From assembly GCA_016707605.1 (NCBI GenBank), contig JADJHJ010000014.1:3801-67800 (forward strand): DNA of 64,000 bases. Direction: 5' to 3'. The first letter of the stretch is position 1, and every line of letters begins with the position of its first letter. Made by a program: the position numbers and the translations under genes. The notes under the pieces are model-generated. The model saw only the letters and a program-made list of their open reading frames with translations, was not told the DNA's origin and made no database searches. The stretch is from Candidatus Promineofilum glycogenicum (GTDB taxonomy: Bacteria > Chloroflexota > Anaerolineae > Promineifilales > Promineifilaceae). This document shows positions 52,486-60,984 of this stretch, piece by piece.

Positions 52486-54270
52486 ATGACGACCGAGACA
52501 CCACTTCCCAACGTGCCGCCGGCCGCGCCCGTCCCGCCGGCATCCGCGCCCATTCCGCCCGGTTCCGCGTCCTCGACCGCCGCGCCCCGCCCGACGCCGC
52601 GCGAAAGCTCGCAGGGCCTCATCTGCCCCAACTGCGCCGGCGTCGTGCCCGTGGCCGAAGGGCTGCGCGTCGTCCAGTGCCCCTACTGCAATCTGCACTC
52701 GCTGGTGCAGGGGGAGCGCGGCGTGCGCCGCTGGCAGGTGGCGCGGCAAGTCGACCGCGGCCGGGCCGAAGAGGCGGTGCGCGGCTTCCTGGGCGGAATG
52801 CGCAAGGCGCGCGACCTGCGCCGGCTGGCGACGATTGACGAGATGGTGCTGGCCTACCTGCCCTTCTGGCGCGTCGAGGCCACCGTGGCCGGCTGGCTGT
52901 TCGGCCGCGTGCGCAAGGACGAGGACGAGACCAAGCCCGACGAGCACTACGTCTTCGAGTCGATGCACTGGAACGACGCCGCCGTGGACGTGGCCGAGTT
53001 CGGCGTCCACCGCATCGTCGTCTCGCGCGACGATCTGTCGCCCTTTGACAGCCAGACGCTCCACGCCGAGGCGATGGTCTTCGAGCCGTCGGAGTCGCGC
53101 ACGGCGGCGCTGGACGAGGCGCGCAACTACTTCGTACGCCGGGCGCGCAAGGCCGCAGCGCAGAAGACCACCAGCTACGAGAACATCCAGCTCTTGCGGC
53201 CGGAGTTTGCCCTGGTCTACTTCCCGGTGTGGATCGGCCGCTACTCCTACCGCAACCGCACCTATCAGGTCGTCGTCGACGGCGCCAGCGGCCGGGTCAT
53301 GTATGGCAAGGCCCCCGGCAACATCCTCTACCGGGCCATCGCCCTCGTCGGCGGGCTGGCGGTGGGCAATCTGGTGCTGGTCAACGGCACCATCCTGGCC
53401 GCGCTGGCCCAGACCGACGACGACAGCCTGGGCCTGCTGCTGCTGCCCATCGCCGTGGGCGCCGGCCTCATCCTCTACGGCTATCGCCAGTTCCGCTATG
53501 GCGAGGAGGTGGAGGACAAACCGCGCGACTTCCAGAAGGCGGACGCTGAGGGCGGCTTGCTGGGTGGGGCCATTCCGTCGATGGGCGACCTGCCCAAGAT
53601 GATGAAGACGGGCATGACCGTCCTGGAAGACCTGGAGAAGATGAGCCGCCAGAGGCGCGCTAGAAACCGAGTTTCCAAAACTAACATGAAACTCTTACTC
53701 CTCCGCTGTCCCCGCTGCAACCACGCCCTGACGCCCGGCAACGACGACGTCGTCGTGCAGTGTCCCAACTGCCACGCCGCCGTGGCCATCAGCGAGGGCG
53801 GGCTGCAACTGTCGCCCGCGCAGTATGCCGCGTCGACGGAGCCGCGGCCGGAGACGTGGCTGCCGTTCTGGGTCTATCGCGGCCAGGTCACCTTCCAGTC
53901 GCGCCGGACGCAGGGCGGACGCTCGGCCACGGAAGAGGCGCAGAAGTTCTGGGGCCAGCCGCGCCGCATCTACATCCCCGCCTGGGCCTGTGAACTGGCC
54001 GACGCCCGCGATCTGGTCACTGATCTGTTGGCCAAGCAGCCCACTCTGAGCGCCATCACGCCGCCCGAAGACGCCGCCTTCCTGCCGGCGGCCATCACCA
54101 CCGAGGATGGCCGCAAACTGCTGGAACTGGTCATCGTCACCCTGGAGGCCCAGCGCAAAGATTGGCTGGAGTCGCTGAAGTATGAGCTGAAGCTGGACAG
54201 CGAAGCGCTGTGGCTGCTGCCCGCCCAGCGCGCCGGCGACGGCTGGACGCTGCTGATCAAGGGCGGTTAG
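52486..54270 (+). CDS. Zinc-ribbon membrane protein 2, apparent fusion (unknown function)
   Basis: A 594-residue protein in two halves. Residues 1-395: Pro/Ala linker, zinc ribbon (LICPNCAGVVPVAEGLRVVQ-CPYCNLHSLV), a domain like that of the previous gene (LAYLPFWRVEATVAGWLFGR ... ALVYFPVWIGRYSYRNRTYQ) and two TM helices (about 290-340). Residues about 405-594: a second zinc ribbon (LLRCPRCNHALTPGNDDVVV-QCPNCHAAVAI) and a soluble domain (LPFWVYRGQVTFQSRRTQGG, IYIPAWACELADARDLVTDL). The joint reads RARNRVSKTNMKLLLLRC and is made by half of a family B palindrome. This suggests two former genes joined by a repeat, with MKLLLLRC the old start. It begins 12 bases after the previous gene and is cotranscribed. 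Confidence 0.7.
   Translation: MTTETPLPNVPPAAPVPPASAPIPPGSASSTAAPRPTPRESSQGLICPNCAGVVPVAEGLRVVQCPYCNLHSLVQGERGVRRWQVARQVDRGRAEEAVRGFLGGMRKARDLRRLATIDEMVLAYLPFWRVEATVAGWLFGRVRKDEDETKPDEHYVFESMHWNDAAVDVAEFGVHRIVVSRDDLSPFDSQTLHAEAMVFEPSESRTAALDEARNYFVRRARKAAAQKTTSYENIQLLRPEFALVYFPVWIGRYSYRNRTYQVVVDGASGRVMYGKAPGNILYRAIALVGGLAVGNLVLVNGTILAALAQTDDDSLGLLLLPIAVGAGLILYGYRQFRYGEEVEDKPRDFQKADAEGGLLGGAIPSMGDLPKMMKTGMTVLEDLEKMSRQRRARNRVSKTNMKLLLLRCPRCNHALTPGNDDVVVQCPNCHAAVAISEGGLQLSPAQYAASTEPRPETWLPFWVYRGQVTFQSRRTQGGRSATEEAQKFWGQPRRIYIPAWACELADARDLVTDLLAKQPTLSAITPPEDAAFLPAAITTEDGRKLLELVIVTLEAQRKDWLESLKYELKLDSEALWLLPAQRAGDGWTLLIKGG
53661..53676. repeat. Half of a family B palindrome inside a gene
   Basis: TAGAAACCGAGTTTCC matches the first half of the 34-bp family B element (14088-14123, 17930-17963), then degenerates. 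It marks the seam between the two halves of the zinc-ribbon fusion protein. Confidence 0.7.
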
Positions 54271-54716
54271 CCTCCGGCCAGCCCGGCGACGATCTTGGCA
54301 ATCCGCCGCTGTCGTGTCTCCGCCGCTTTGGCCGTCTCCACCTGCCGGACGTGCTCCTTGCGGGCGCTGTAGCTGAGGGCGTCAAAGGCGGCGCGCAACC
54401 CCGGCCGCTCGGCCAGCGCCGCGGCCAGATCGTCGGGCACGTCCACCGTGCGCGGTTGGGTGTCCAGTTCGAGGGTGATCTCCACCGTCTGGCCCGCCTC
54501 GACCCCGGCCGCGGCGCGGCGTTCCTGGCTCAATGGCAGCATGTACACGTCGCCATAGGCGGCGACGGTGCTGCGGTAGCTGTGGCCGCCGATGTGGACG
54601 ACGACCTTCGGCCGCTTGCCCTGGCCCAACGCGGCGACGACCTCGGCCGGAACGGGGATGCCGGTGGCGTTCAGTCCCTCTTCCTGAGTAATCGTGGTTG
54701 TGTAAGTCGCTCTCAT
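54267..54716 (-). CDS. DUF1905/YdeI (OmdA)-type protein
   Basis: A 149-residue protein. The N-terminal DUF1905 beta-barrel (NATGIPVPAEVVAALGQGKR-PKVVVHIGG ... YRSTVAAYGDVYMLPLSQER) is followed by the YdeI/OmdA C-terminal helical part (RPGLRAAFDALSYSARKEHV ... KAAETRQRRIAKIVAGL). YdeI homologs have been linked to envelope stress and bacteriocin tolerance, but the biochemical role is unknown. Its stop overlaps the stop of the convergent zinc-ribbon gene by four bases. Confidence 0.85.
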   Translation of the reverse strand: MRATYTTTITQEEGLNATGIPVPAEVVAALGQGKRPKVVVHIGGHSYRSTVAAYGDVYMLPLSQERRAAAGVEAGQTVEITLELDTQPRTVDVPDDLAAALAERPGLRAAFDALSYSARKEHVRQVETAKAAETRQRRIAKIVAGLAGG

Positions 54717-54915
54717 CAGTCAGACTCCTTCACATCTTTGGGGGGGGAGGGTCCCGCACCGGCGAAGGGAAAGGGATACCATCCCGCCAGGGCAGTAAAC
54801 ACGCCACTATTGCCGTCCACACTTGAAAGGACTATAAACGAAGTTACACCGTTCTTACAATTCCTTCACAATGCCCAGGGATTGTCGATCTATCCTGGTG
54901 GCATAAGGAGAGCGC

Positions 54916-55299
54916 ATGGAAAAGCAACGCATTCACAGCAACGACGCCCCGGCGGCCGTCGGCCCTTACTCCCAGGCCATCCGCGTCGGCGATTTCGTGT
55001 TCACCGCCGGGCAAGTGGCCCTCGACCCGGCCGGCGGCGAGCTGGTCGGCGACGACGTGGCGGCGCAGACGGAGCAGGTCATCCGCAACCTGCGCGCCGT
55101 GCTGGCCGCGGCCGGCACCGACCTGGCCCACGTGGTCAAGACGACTGTCTTCCTGCAAAGCATGGGCGACTTCGCGGCCATGAACGCCGTCTACGCCCGC
55201 CACTTCCCCGAACCCTTCCCCGCCCGCTCCACCGTCGAAGTCGGCGGGCTGCCCAAGGGGGGGCTGGTCGAGATCGAGTGTGTAGCCCTTATCAGCTAG
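54916..55299 (+). CDS. ridA: RidA/YjgF-family enamine/imine deaminase
   Basis: A 127-residue trimeric enzyme that hydrolyses reactive 2-aminoacrylate and related enamines/imines made by PLP enzymes. Conserved residues: NDAPAAVGPYSQAIRVGDFV, FTAGQVALDPAGGELVGDDV, VVKTTVFLQSMGDFAAMNAV, and the carboxylate-binding Arg in FPARSTVEVGGLPKGGLVEI-ECVAL. Full length. ATAAGGAGAG precedes the ATG. It is followed by a repeat and then a response regulator, and is probably transcribed on its own. Confidence 0.95.
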   Translation: MEKQRIHSNDAPAAVGPYSQAIRVGDFVFTAGQVALDPAGGELVGDDVAAQTEQVIRNLRAVLAAAGTDLAHVVKTTVFLQSMGDFAAMNAVYARHFPEPFPARSTVEVGGLPKGGLVEIECVALIS

Positions 55300-55386
55300 G
55301 GATTAGGGGCTAGGGATTAGGGATTAGGGAAGAAGGGCGTACGTTTCTTCCCTAATCCCTAACCCCTAATCCCTAATCCCTAATCC
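55297..55386. repeat. Palindromic repeat family H
   Basis: Direct units of GGGATTAGGG on one arm are mirrored by CCCTAATCCCTAACCCC on the other, with an 18-bp loop; stem of about 35 bp. It overlaps the ridA stop codon and ends three bases before the response-regulator ATG, so it supplies that gene's whole upstream region. Confidence 0.9.
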
Positions 55387-55389
55387 GCC

Positions 55390-56091
55390 ATGCCCGACAC
55401 CATTCTCATCGCCGACGACGAAGCCAGCATCCGCGACCTGGCCCGGCTCTATTTGGAGAAAGAGGGCTTTCGCGTGCGCACGGCCGTGGACGGCGCGGCG
55501 GCGCTGGACGAAGTGCGCCGCGACCCGCCGGCCCTGCTCATCCTCGACCTGATGATGCCGCAGATGGACGGCTGGGAAGTCTGCCGCCGCGTGCGCGCCG
55601 AGAGCAACCTGCCCATCCTGATGCTGACCGCCCGCGACCAGGACATCGACAAGATCGTTGGCCTGGAGATGGGGGCCGACGACTATCTGACCAAGCCGTT
55701 CAACCCGCGCGAGCTGGTGGCCCGCGTGCGGGCCATCCTGCGCCGCGCCGGGGCCAAGACGCCGACGGAACGGCCGCGCCGCTTTGGCCGGGTGGAGATC
55801 GACCCGGCCAGCCGCGAAGTGACCGTCGACGGCGAGGCGGTCGCCCTGCGGGCCAAGGAGTTCGACCTGCTGCTGACGCTGGCCGAACACGCCAACCAGG
55901 TACTCTCGCGCGAGCAACTGCTTGACCGCGTCTGGGGCTACGAGTTCTACGGCCAGACGCGCACTGTGGACGTTCACGTCGCCCATCTGCGCGACCGGCT
56001 GACCGGCAGCGGGCTGGAGATCGAGACGGTCTGGGGGCGGGGCTATAAGCTGGCCGCCCGCGAGGGTCCGGCCGGCGAGCCAAACCCATGA
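55390..56091 (+). CDS. OmpR/PhoB-family response regulator (PhnDCE-linked)
   Basis: A 233-residue regulator. The receiver has ADDEAS, the phospho-acceptor Asp in LLILDLMMPQMDGWE, MLTARDQD and YLTKPFNPREL. The winged helix has LRAKEFDLLLTLAEHANQVL, DRVWGYEFYGQTRTVDVHVA-HLRDRL and VWGRGYKL. The first gene of a run: regulator, phosphatase remnant, phnD, phnC, phnE, kinase. No other kinase is adjacent, so the one at the end of the run is the likely partner, and control by phosphorus supply is plausible. The start has no visible RBS because a palindromic repeat ends three bases before it. Confidence 0.92.
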   Translation: MPDTILIADDEASIRDLARLYLEKEGFRVRTAVDGAAALDEVRRDPPALLILDLMMPQMDGWEVCRRVRAESNLPILMLTARDQDIDKIVGLEMGADDYLTKPFNPRELVARVRAILRRAGAKTPTERPRRFGRVEIDPASREVTVDGEAVALRAKEFDLLLTLAEHANQVLSREQLLDRVWGYEFYGQTRTVDVHVAHLRDRLTGSGLEIETVWGRGYKLAAREGPAGEPNP

Positions 56092-56584
56092 CGACGATCT
56101 CACTGGTTCGCCACGGTCTTGTGGAAAACCCCAACCAGGTCTACTACGGTCGCCTGGCCGGCTTTGGGCTGGCCCAGCTAGGCCGGGCGCAGGCCGCCGC
56201 CGCCGGCCGGCTGCTGGCTGCCGAGTCGGTAGCGGCCATCTATCACAGCCCCATGCAGCGCGCCGCCGAGACGGCCGCCCTCCTCCACGCCCAGATGCCG
56301 GCGCCCGTGCCGCTGGTCGAGTCGCCGCTGCTCAATGAAATCCACTCTCCCTACGATGGCCTGACCGTGGCCGAGATGGAGCGCCGCAACTGGGACTTCT
56401 ACAGCCAGTTGAGCACGCCCTACGATTCCCCAACGATGTGCTGGAGCGCGTAGTGGCTTTCTTCGACATGGCCCGTCGCCGCCACGCGGGGCAACACGTC
56501 GTTGCCCCCGTTCACGCCGAAAGAGTATCGACGCGCGGCAGCAGTTGGTATTCGGTTCACATTTCTAATCGGAGGAAAGAATGA
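56088..56584 (+). pseudogene. Histidine phosphatase (phosphoglycerate mutase-like), frameshifted and truncated
   Basis: The first 110 codons are a good histidine-phosphatase start: TISLVRHGLVENPNQVYYGR (catalytic RHG), AAIYHSPMQRAAETAALLHA and PLLNEIHSPYDGLTVAEMER. Near 56430 the frame changes, and the next frame continues NDVLERVVAFFDMARRRHAG-QHVVA. It then departs from the family exactly where the second catalytic His (VTHG) should be, and runs into the phnD start. About 50-60 C-terminal residues are missing. Either the gene is dead or a deletion occurred in assembly. It overlaps the regulator stop by four bases (ATGA), so it was translationally coupled. Confidence 0.8.
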
Positions 56585-57585
56585 ACGTCCGTAAACTGTC
56601 CCTGTTTCTGGCCTTGATGCTCGTCTTCGCCCTGGCCCTGGCGGCCTGTGGCGGCGGCGCTGAGACGGTAGCTACCGTGGAGCCGGCCGTCGAAGAACCG
56701 GCGGTCGAAGAGCCCGCCGCCGAAGAGCCCGCGGCTGAGGAACCGGCGGCCGAAGAAGCCGCAACCGACCTCGGCACGGCCGACAACCCCATCGTCATGT
56801 CCTTCGTCCCCTCGGGCGACACGCAGGACATCATCGCCAGCGGCGACACCCTGGCCACGATGCTGAGCGAGGCCACCGGCCTGGTGGTCGAGGCCAACGT
56901 CGGCACCGACTTCTCGGCCGTGCGCGAAGCGATGTGCGCCGGACAGGCCCACATCGGCTGGCTGAACACCTTCAACTACGTGATGGCCAACGAGCAGTGC
57001 GGCGTTGACGCCGGCATGGTCACCTCGCGCTTCGATGCCACCACTTACTCCGGTCAGATCATCGTCCGTGCCGATAGCGGCATCGAGACGCTGGCCGACC
57101 TGGAGGGCAAGGTCATGTGCTGGGTAGACCCGGCCTCGACCTCCGGCTACATCATCCCGCGCATCATGCTGGCCGCCGAGGGCGTCGACCCCGACACCGC
57201 CTTCAGCGAGACCATCGAAGCCGGTTCGCACAACAACGTCGTGACCCAGGTCTACAATGGCGACTGCGACGCCGGCGCGACCTTCGCCGACGCCCGCACC
57301 GGCATCGAAGAGGAGTTCCCGGACGTGCTGGACGCAGTTGCCGTTCTGGCCACCACCAGCGAAATCCCCAACGACAGCGTTTCGTTCATCGCCGACTTCC
57401 CGGCCGAGATGCGGGCCGAGATCGTCGCCGCCCTGCTGGACATCTCCGCTTCGCCCGAAGGGCAGGAAGCGCTGAACACGCTGTACAACATCGAGGCGTT
57501 GCAGGAGTCGGACGACTCGTTCTACGACACCTTCCGCGCCGACCTGAGCCGCGCCGGCCTCAATATCGAGGAGCTGGCCCAGTAG
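56581..57585 (+). CDS. phnD: PhnD-family phosphonate/phosphite ABC transporter binding lipoprotein
   Basis: A 334-residue lipoprotein: signal and lipobox LVFALALAACG, a linker of Glu-Glu-Pro-Ala repeats, then a type II binding fold of the PhnD family (NPIVMSFVPSGDTQDIIASG, LVVEANVGTDFSAVREAMCA, HIGWLNTFNYVMANEQ, SGQIIVRADSGIETLADLEG, DPASTSGYIIPRIMLAAEGV, GSHNNVVTQVYNGDCDAGAT). The Ser-Gly-Tyr and Asp residues that contact the phosphonate are plausible. The ligand may be a phosphonate, phosphite or similar; no C-P lyase or ptxD gene lies in the window. CGGAGGAAAG precedes the ATG. Confidence 0.92.
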   Translation: MNVRKLSLFLALMLVFALALAACGGGAETVATVEPAVEEPAVEEPAAEEPAAEEPAAEEAATDLGTADNPIVMSFVPSGDTQDIIASGDTLATMLSEATGLVVEANVGTDFSAVREAMCAGQAHIGWLNTFNYVMANEQCGVDAGMVTSRFDATTYSGQIIVRADSGIETLADLEGKVMCWVDPASTSGYIIPRIMLAAEGVDPDTAFSETIEAGSHNNVVTQVYNGDCDAGATFADARTGIEEEFPDVLDAVAVLATTSEIPNDSVSFIADFPAEMRAEIVAALLDISASPEGQEALNTLYNIEALQESDDSFYDTFRADLSRAGLNIEELAQ

Positions 57586-57659
57586 ATTGAGCAGTGGTCG
57601 GCGCGCGGTTCGGGGACGACGGCGCGCCGGCCACTTTGACCCCAAACCCAGGAACTGCC

Positions 57660-58426
57660 GTGCTCCAGATCAAAAACCTGACCAAGGTCTTCCCCGACGG
57701 CACCGTTGCCCTGCGCGACGTCAGCTTCGAGGTGCAAGACGGCGAGTTTCTGGCCATCATCGGCCTGTCCGGCTCCGGCAAGTCCACCCTGTTGCGCTGC
57801 ATCAACCGGCTGATCGACCCCACTTCGGGCACGATCCTGTGGGATGGCGTTGACGTGACCGCGGCCAACAGCGCCGAACTGCGCCAAATCCGGCGGCAGA
57901 TCGGCATGATCTTCCAGCACTTCAACCTGGTGCGGCGCAGCAGCGTCATGACCAACGTGCTGGCCGGGCGGCTGGGCTACGTCCACCCCTTCTGGAGCCT
58001 GATCGGGCGTTTCTCGGCCGACGACCGCCGCCGGGCCGTGGCCGCCCTGGAGCGCGTCGGCATCGAGGACAAGGCCGACAACCGCGCCGACCAGCTCTCC
58101 GGCGGCCAGCAGCAGCGCGTCGGCATCGCCCGCGCCCTGATGCAGGAGCCGCGCTGCTCCTGGCCGACGAGCCGGTGGCCAGCCTCGACCCCGTGCTCTC
58201 CCACTCCATCCTGCGCTACCTTGAACTCCTCAACCAGCAAGACCGCATCTTGTGCAGCCTGCACTTCCTGGACCTCGTCCACCGCTATGCCACCCGGGTT
58301 GTCGGGCTGAAGGACGGCCAGCTCGTCTTCGACGGTCTGCCGTCGGAGTTGACGCCCCAGAAGTTCAAAGAGGTGTACGGCGAAGAGGCGGAGATGGTCT
58401 CGGTCGGACCCGCCCATGCCGCCTAA
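57660..58426 (+). CDS. phnC: PhnC-type phosphonate ABC transporter ATPase (one frameshift)
   Basis: A 255-residue ATPase energising the PhnE permease. LQIKNLTKVFPDGTVALRDV, Walker A GLSGSGKSTLLRCINRL, Q-loop GMIFQHFNLVRRSSVMTNVL, signature LSGGQQQRVGIARALMQEP. The frame breaks at about 58150 in Walker B; adding one C restores RLLLADEPVASLDPVLSHSI. Start GTG at 57660 (VLQIKNL) fits the family; the longer frame reads non-conserved residues. Its stop overlaps the phnE start by 11 bases. It is an operon member with phnD and phnE. Confidence 0.92.
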
Positions 58427-60974
58427 ACCCGCCGCCCGCGTCCGCCCCTGGCCGGCAACGCTCCTGTCGCTACTCGTTCCCGGCGGCGGCCAATTCATCC
58501 TGGGCCACCGGTCGCGTGGCATCGGCCTGTTCCTAACCTTCTGCCTGTTGCTGGCCCTCGTCCTGTGGACGGGAACCTACGCCCTGCTGGCCCCGCTGCT
58601 GCTATTCCTGGGCTGGATCGCCCGCGACGCCTACCAACTGGCGCAAGGCAAACAGCCCCGCTGGGGCGCGGCGCTGCTGCTGGTTGGCCTCGTCCTCTAT
58701 GGCGCGGCGACGGTCGTTACCGAAGTGCGCCCGACGCGCCTCATCACCGGCCTGCCCAGTCTTCAGCCCTACATCCGCTCCCTCTTTAGCCCCGAACTGT
58801 TCGAGCATCCGACGACCGAAACCATCGGCCTGACGCCGGTCATGGTGCCGTGCGTCGATCCGCTGCCGGAGCCGAACCGGGCGGCGACGACCGCGCCAGC
58901 GCTGATGCTCAGCACGCCCTGCGCCGCGGTGGGCGACCTGCTGGCGAGTCAGCGGCCAGGGGTTCCAGCCCAACGCCGCCGGGCAGGTGCACTGGGTCGA
59001 TCCGCTGGGCAGCCCCGCCGGGCGATGCTGGATGGCGAGCTGGTGACGTTCGTGGCCGACGCCGACGGCCGCTTCCAGGCCACTCTGACCGTGCCCCAGG
59101 CCGTGCCCCTGACCGCCCAGCCCGACCCCGGCGAAACGCTGACCCACGCCGTCCGCGCCGTGCAGGACATCCCCAGCGGCAGCCTGCAACCGACCCAAAC
59201 GCTGTCGCTGGTCATCGAGAAGATCGGCGAGACGCTGGCCCTGGCCTTCCTGTCCACCGTGCTGGGCGTCATCTTCGCCGTGCCGGTCAGCTTCCTGGCG
59301 GCGCGCAACCTGATGGGCGCCAACCGGGTGACGCTGGCCATCTACAACGTCGTCCGCGCCATCCTCAACATCATCCGCTCCATCGAGACGCTGCTGTGGG
59401 CCATCATCTTCGCCGTCTGGGTCGGCCTGGGGCCGTTCGCCGGCACGCTGGCGCTGTGGTTCCACACCGTGGCCGCGCTGGCCAAGCTCTACTCCGAGGC
59501 CATCGAGAGCATCGACCCCGGCCCCATCGAAGCCGTGCGGGCCACCGGCGCGCGCTGGCCGCAGATGGTCGTCTACGCCGTGCTGCCGCAAATCCTGCCC
59601 ACGTTCACGTCGTTCACCCTCTACCGCTTCGACATCAACGTGCGCCTCTCGACGGTCATCGGCCTGGTCAGCGACGCCGGGCTGGGCTTCCTGGTTGTCC
59701 AGTGGGTGCGGCTCAACCGCTTCTCGGCCATGGCCACGGCCATCATCGCCATCATCATCGTCGTCGCCTCGCTGGACTACCTCTCCGGCTGGCTGCGCGA
59801 ACGCATCATCCAGGGCAAGCCGATCTTGAGCACGCGCAACCCGGCGTTGCGCAGCCTGACGCGGCTGGCCATTGTCGTTGGCTTTGTGGCCGCTTTCGTC
59901 TGGTCGTGGCGCATCGCCCAGATCGAGCCGGTGGAACTGATTCGCGGCGCGCCGCAGGGGCTGGCCCTGGCCCGCGAATTCGCCGTGCCCGACCTGATCA
60001 CCCGCGACGCCGAAACCTTCGCCATCAGCGCCCCGCTGCCCGTGCCCTGCGGCGCGGCCGAAGCCGCCCCCCCGGCCGACGACAACATCACTCTCTCGCT
60101 GGCGTGCGGCGACCCCGGCGACCCGCTGGTCATCACCGGCAGCGGCCTGCCGCCCAACCGCGACGTATCCGTGCGCTGGGTCCTGCCCGATGGGGCGTTC
60201 CTGCGCGTGCGCTCCGGCTGCTGCACCACCGACGCCGACGGCAATTTGGAACTAGAGACAACTATCAACGCCGTCACCGCCCTGGAAGAGGGGCAGGCCA
60301 CGAGCAGCCGGGTGGAGATCACCTACAACGAAGAAGCCGGGCGCGCCCGCATCAGCGACACGGCCTGGCAGGTGATCGAACTGTCGATGGTGACGCTGCT
60401 CATGGCCCTGGTGGCCACGACCGTCGGCGCGCTGTTCGCCATCCCGCTCAGCTTCCTGGCGGCGCGCAACATCATGGGCAACAGCCGGCTGGGGCGGGCG
60501 GTCTACTACGCCATGCGCGGCTTCTTCAACATCACCCGCTCCGTCGAGCCGCTCATCCTGGTGCTCATCGCCGCGACGTGGGTCGGCGCGGGGCCGTTCG
60601 CCGGCGTCATGGCCCTGGCGCTGAACAACATTCCCAACCTGGGCAAGCTCTTCTCCGAATCGATCGAGGAGATCGACACCGGCCCGGTCGAGGCGGTCAT
60701 GACCAGCGGCGCCAACCGGCTGCAAACGCTGGTCTATGCCGTCGTGCCGCAACTGGTGCCGCCCTTCCTGGCCTTCATCATCTACCAGTGGGACATCAAC
60801 ATCCGCATGTCGACCGTCATCGGCTTCGTCGGCGGCGGCGGCATCGGCCAGCAGTTCCGCATCTGGGTCAGCCTGAACCAGTATTCGGCCGCCGGCACGG
60901 CCATCTGGGCCATCGTCATCATGGTCTGGACGATGGACTACCTGAGCGCCAAGGCGCGCGAACGGCTCGTATAG
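58416..60974 (+). CDS. phnE: Double-length PhnE permease, two permease units in one protein
   Basis: An 852-residue membrane protein with two complete BPD_transp_1/PhnE units. Unit 1 has LSLVIEKIGETLALAFLSTV, VPVSFLAARNLMGANR and the EAA loop EAIESIDPGPIEAVRATGAR. Unit 2 has VIELSMVTLLMALVATTVGA, IPLSFLAARNIMGNSRLGRA and SIEEIDTGPVEAVMTSGANR. Each is preceded by a similar extracytoplasmic beta domain (GDLLRVSGQGFQPN-type in unit 1; GDPLVITGSGLPPNRDVSVR-WVLPDG in unit 2). Two compensating frameshifts (about 58945 and 59020) garble about 25 residues of the first such domain. The N-terminus adds extra TM helices (GQFILGHRSRGIGLFLTFCL). Usually PhnE1 and PhnE2 are separate; the fusion fixes a heterodimer. 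Confidence 0.9.
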   Translation: MPPKPAARVRPWPATLLSLLVPGGGQFILGHRSRGIGLFLTFCLLLALVLWTGTYALLAPLLLFLGWIARDAYQLAQGKQPRWGAALLLVGLVLYGAATVVTEVRPTRLITGLPSLQPYIRSLFSPELFEHPTTETIGLTPVMVPCVDPLPEPNRAATTAPALMLSTPCAAVGDLLASQRPGVPAQRRRAGALGRSAGQPRRAMLDGELVTFVADADGRFQATLTVPQAVPLTAQPDPGETLTHAVRAVQDIPSGSLQPTQTLSLVIEKIGETLALAFLSTVLGVIFAVPVSFLAARNLMGANRVTLAIYNVVRAILNIIRSIETLLWAIIFAVWVGLGPFAGTLALWFHTVAALAKLYSEAIESIDPGPIEAVRATGARWPQMVVYAVLPQILPTFTSFTLYRFDINVRLSTVIGLVSDAGLGFLVVQWVRLNRFSAMATAIIAIIIVVASLDYLSGWLRERIIQGKPILSTRNPALRSLTRLAIVVGFVAAFVWSWRIAQIEPVELIRGAPQGLALAREFAVPDLITRDAETFAISAPLPVPCGAAEAAPPADDNITLSLACGDPGDPLVITGSGLPPNRDVSVRWVLPDGAFLRVRSGCCTTDADGNLELETTINAVTALEEGQATSSRVEITYNEEAGRARISDTAWQVIELSMVTLLMALVATTVGALFAIPLSFLAARNIMGNSRLGRAVYYAMRGFFNITRSVEPLILVLIAATWVGAGPFAGVMALALNNIPNLGKLFSESIEEIDTGPVEAVMTSGANRLQTLVYAVVPQLVPPFLAFIIYQWDINIRMSTVIGFVGGGGIGQQFRIWVSLNQYSAAGTAIWAIVIMVWTMDYLSAKARERLV

Positions 60975-60984
60975 TCGATCGTTC

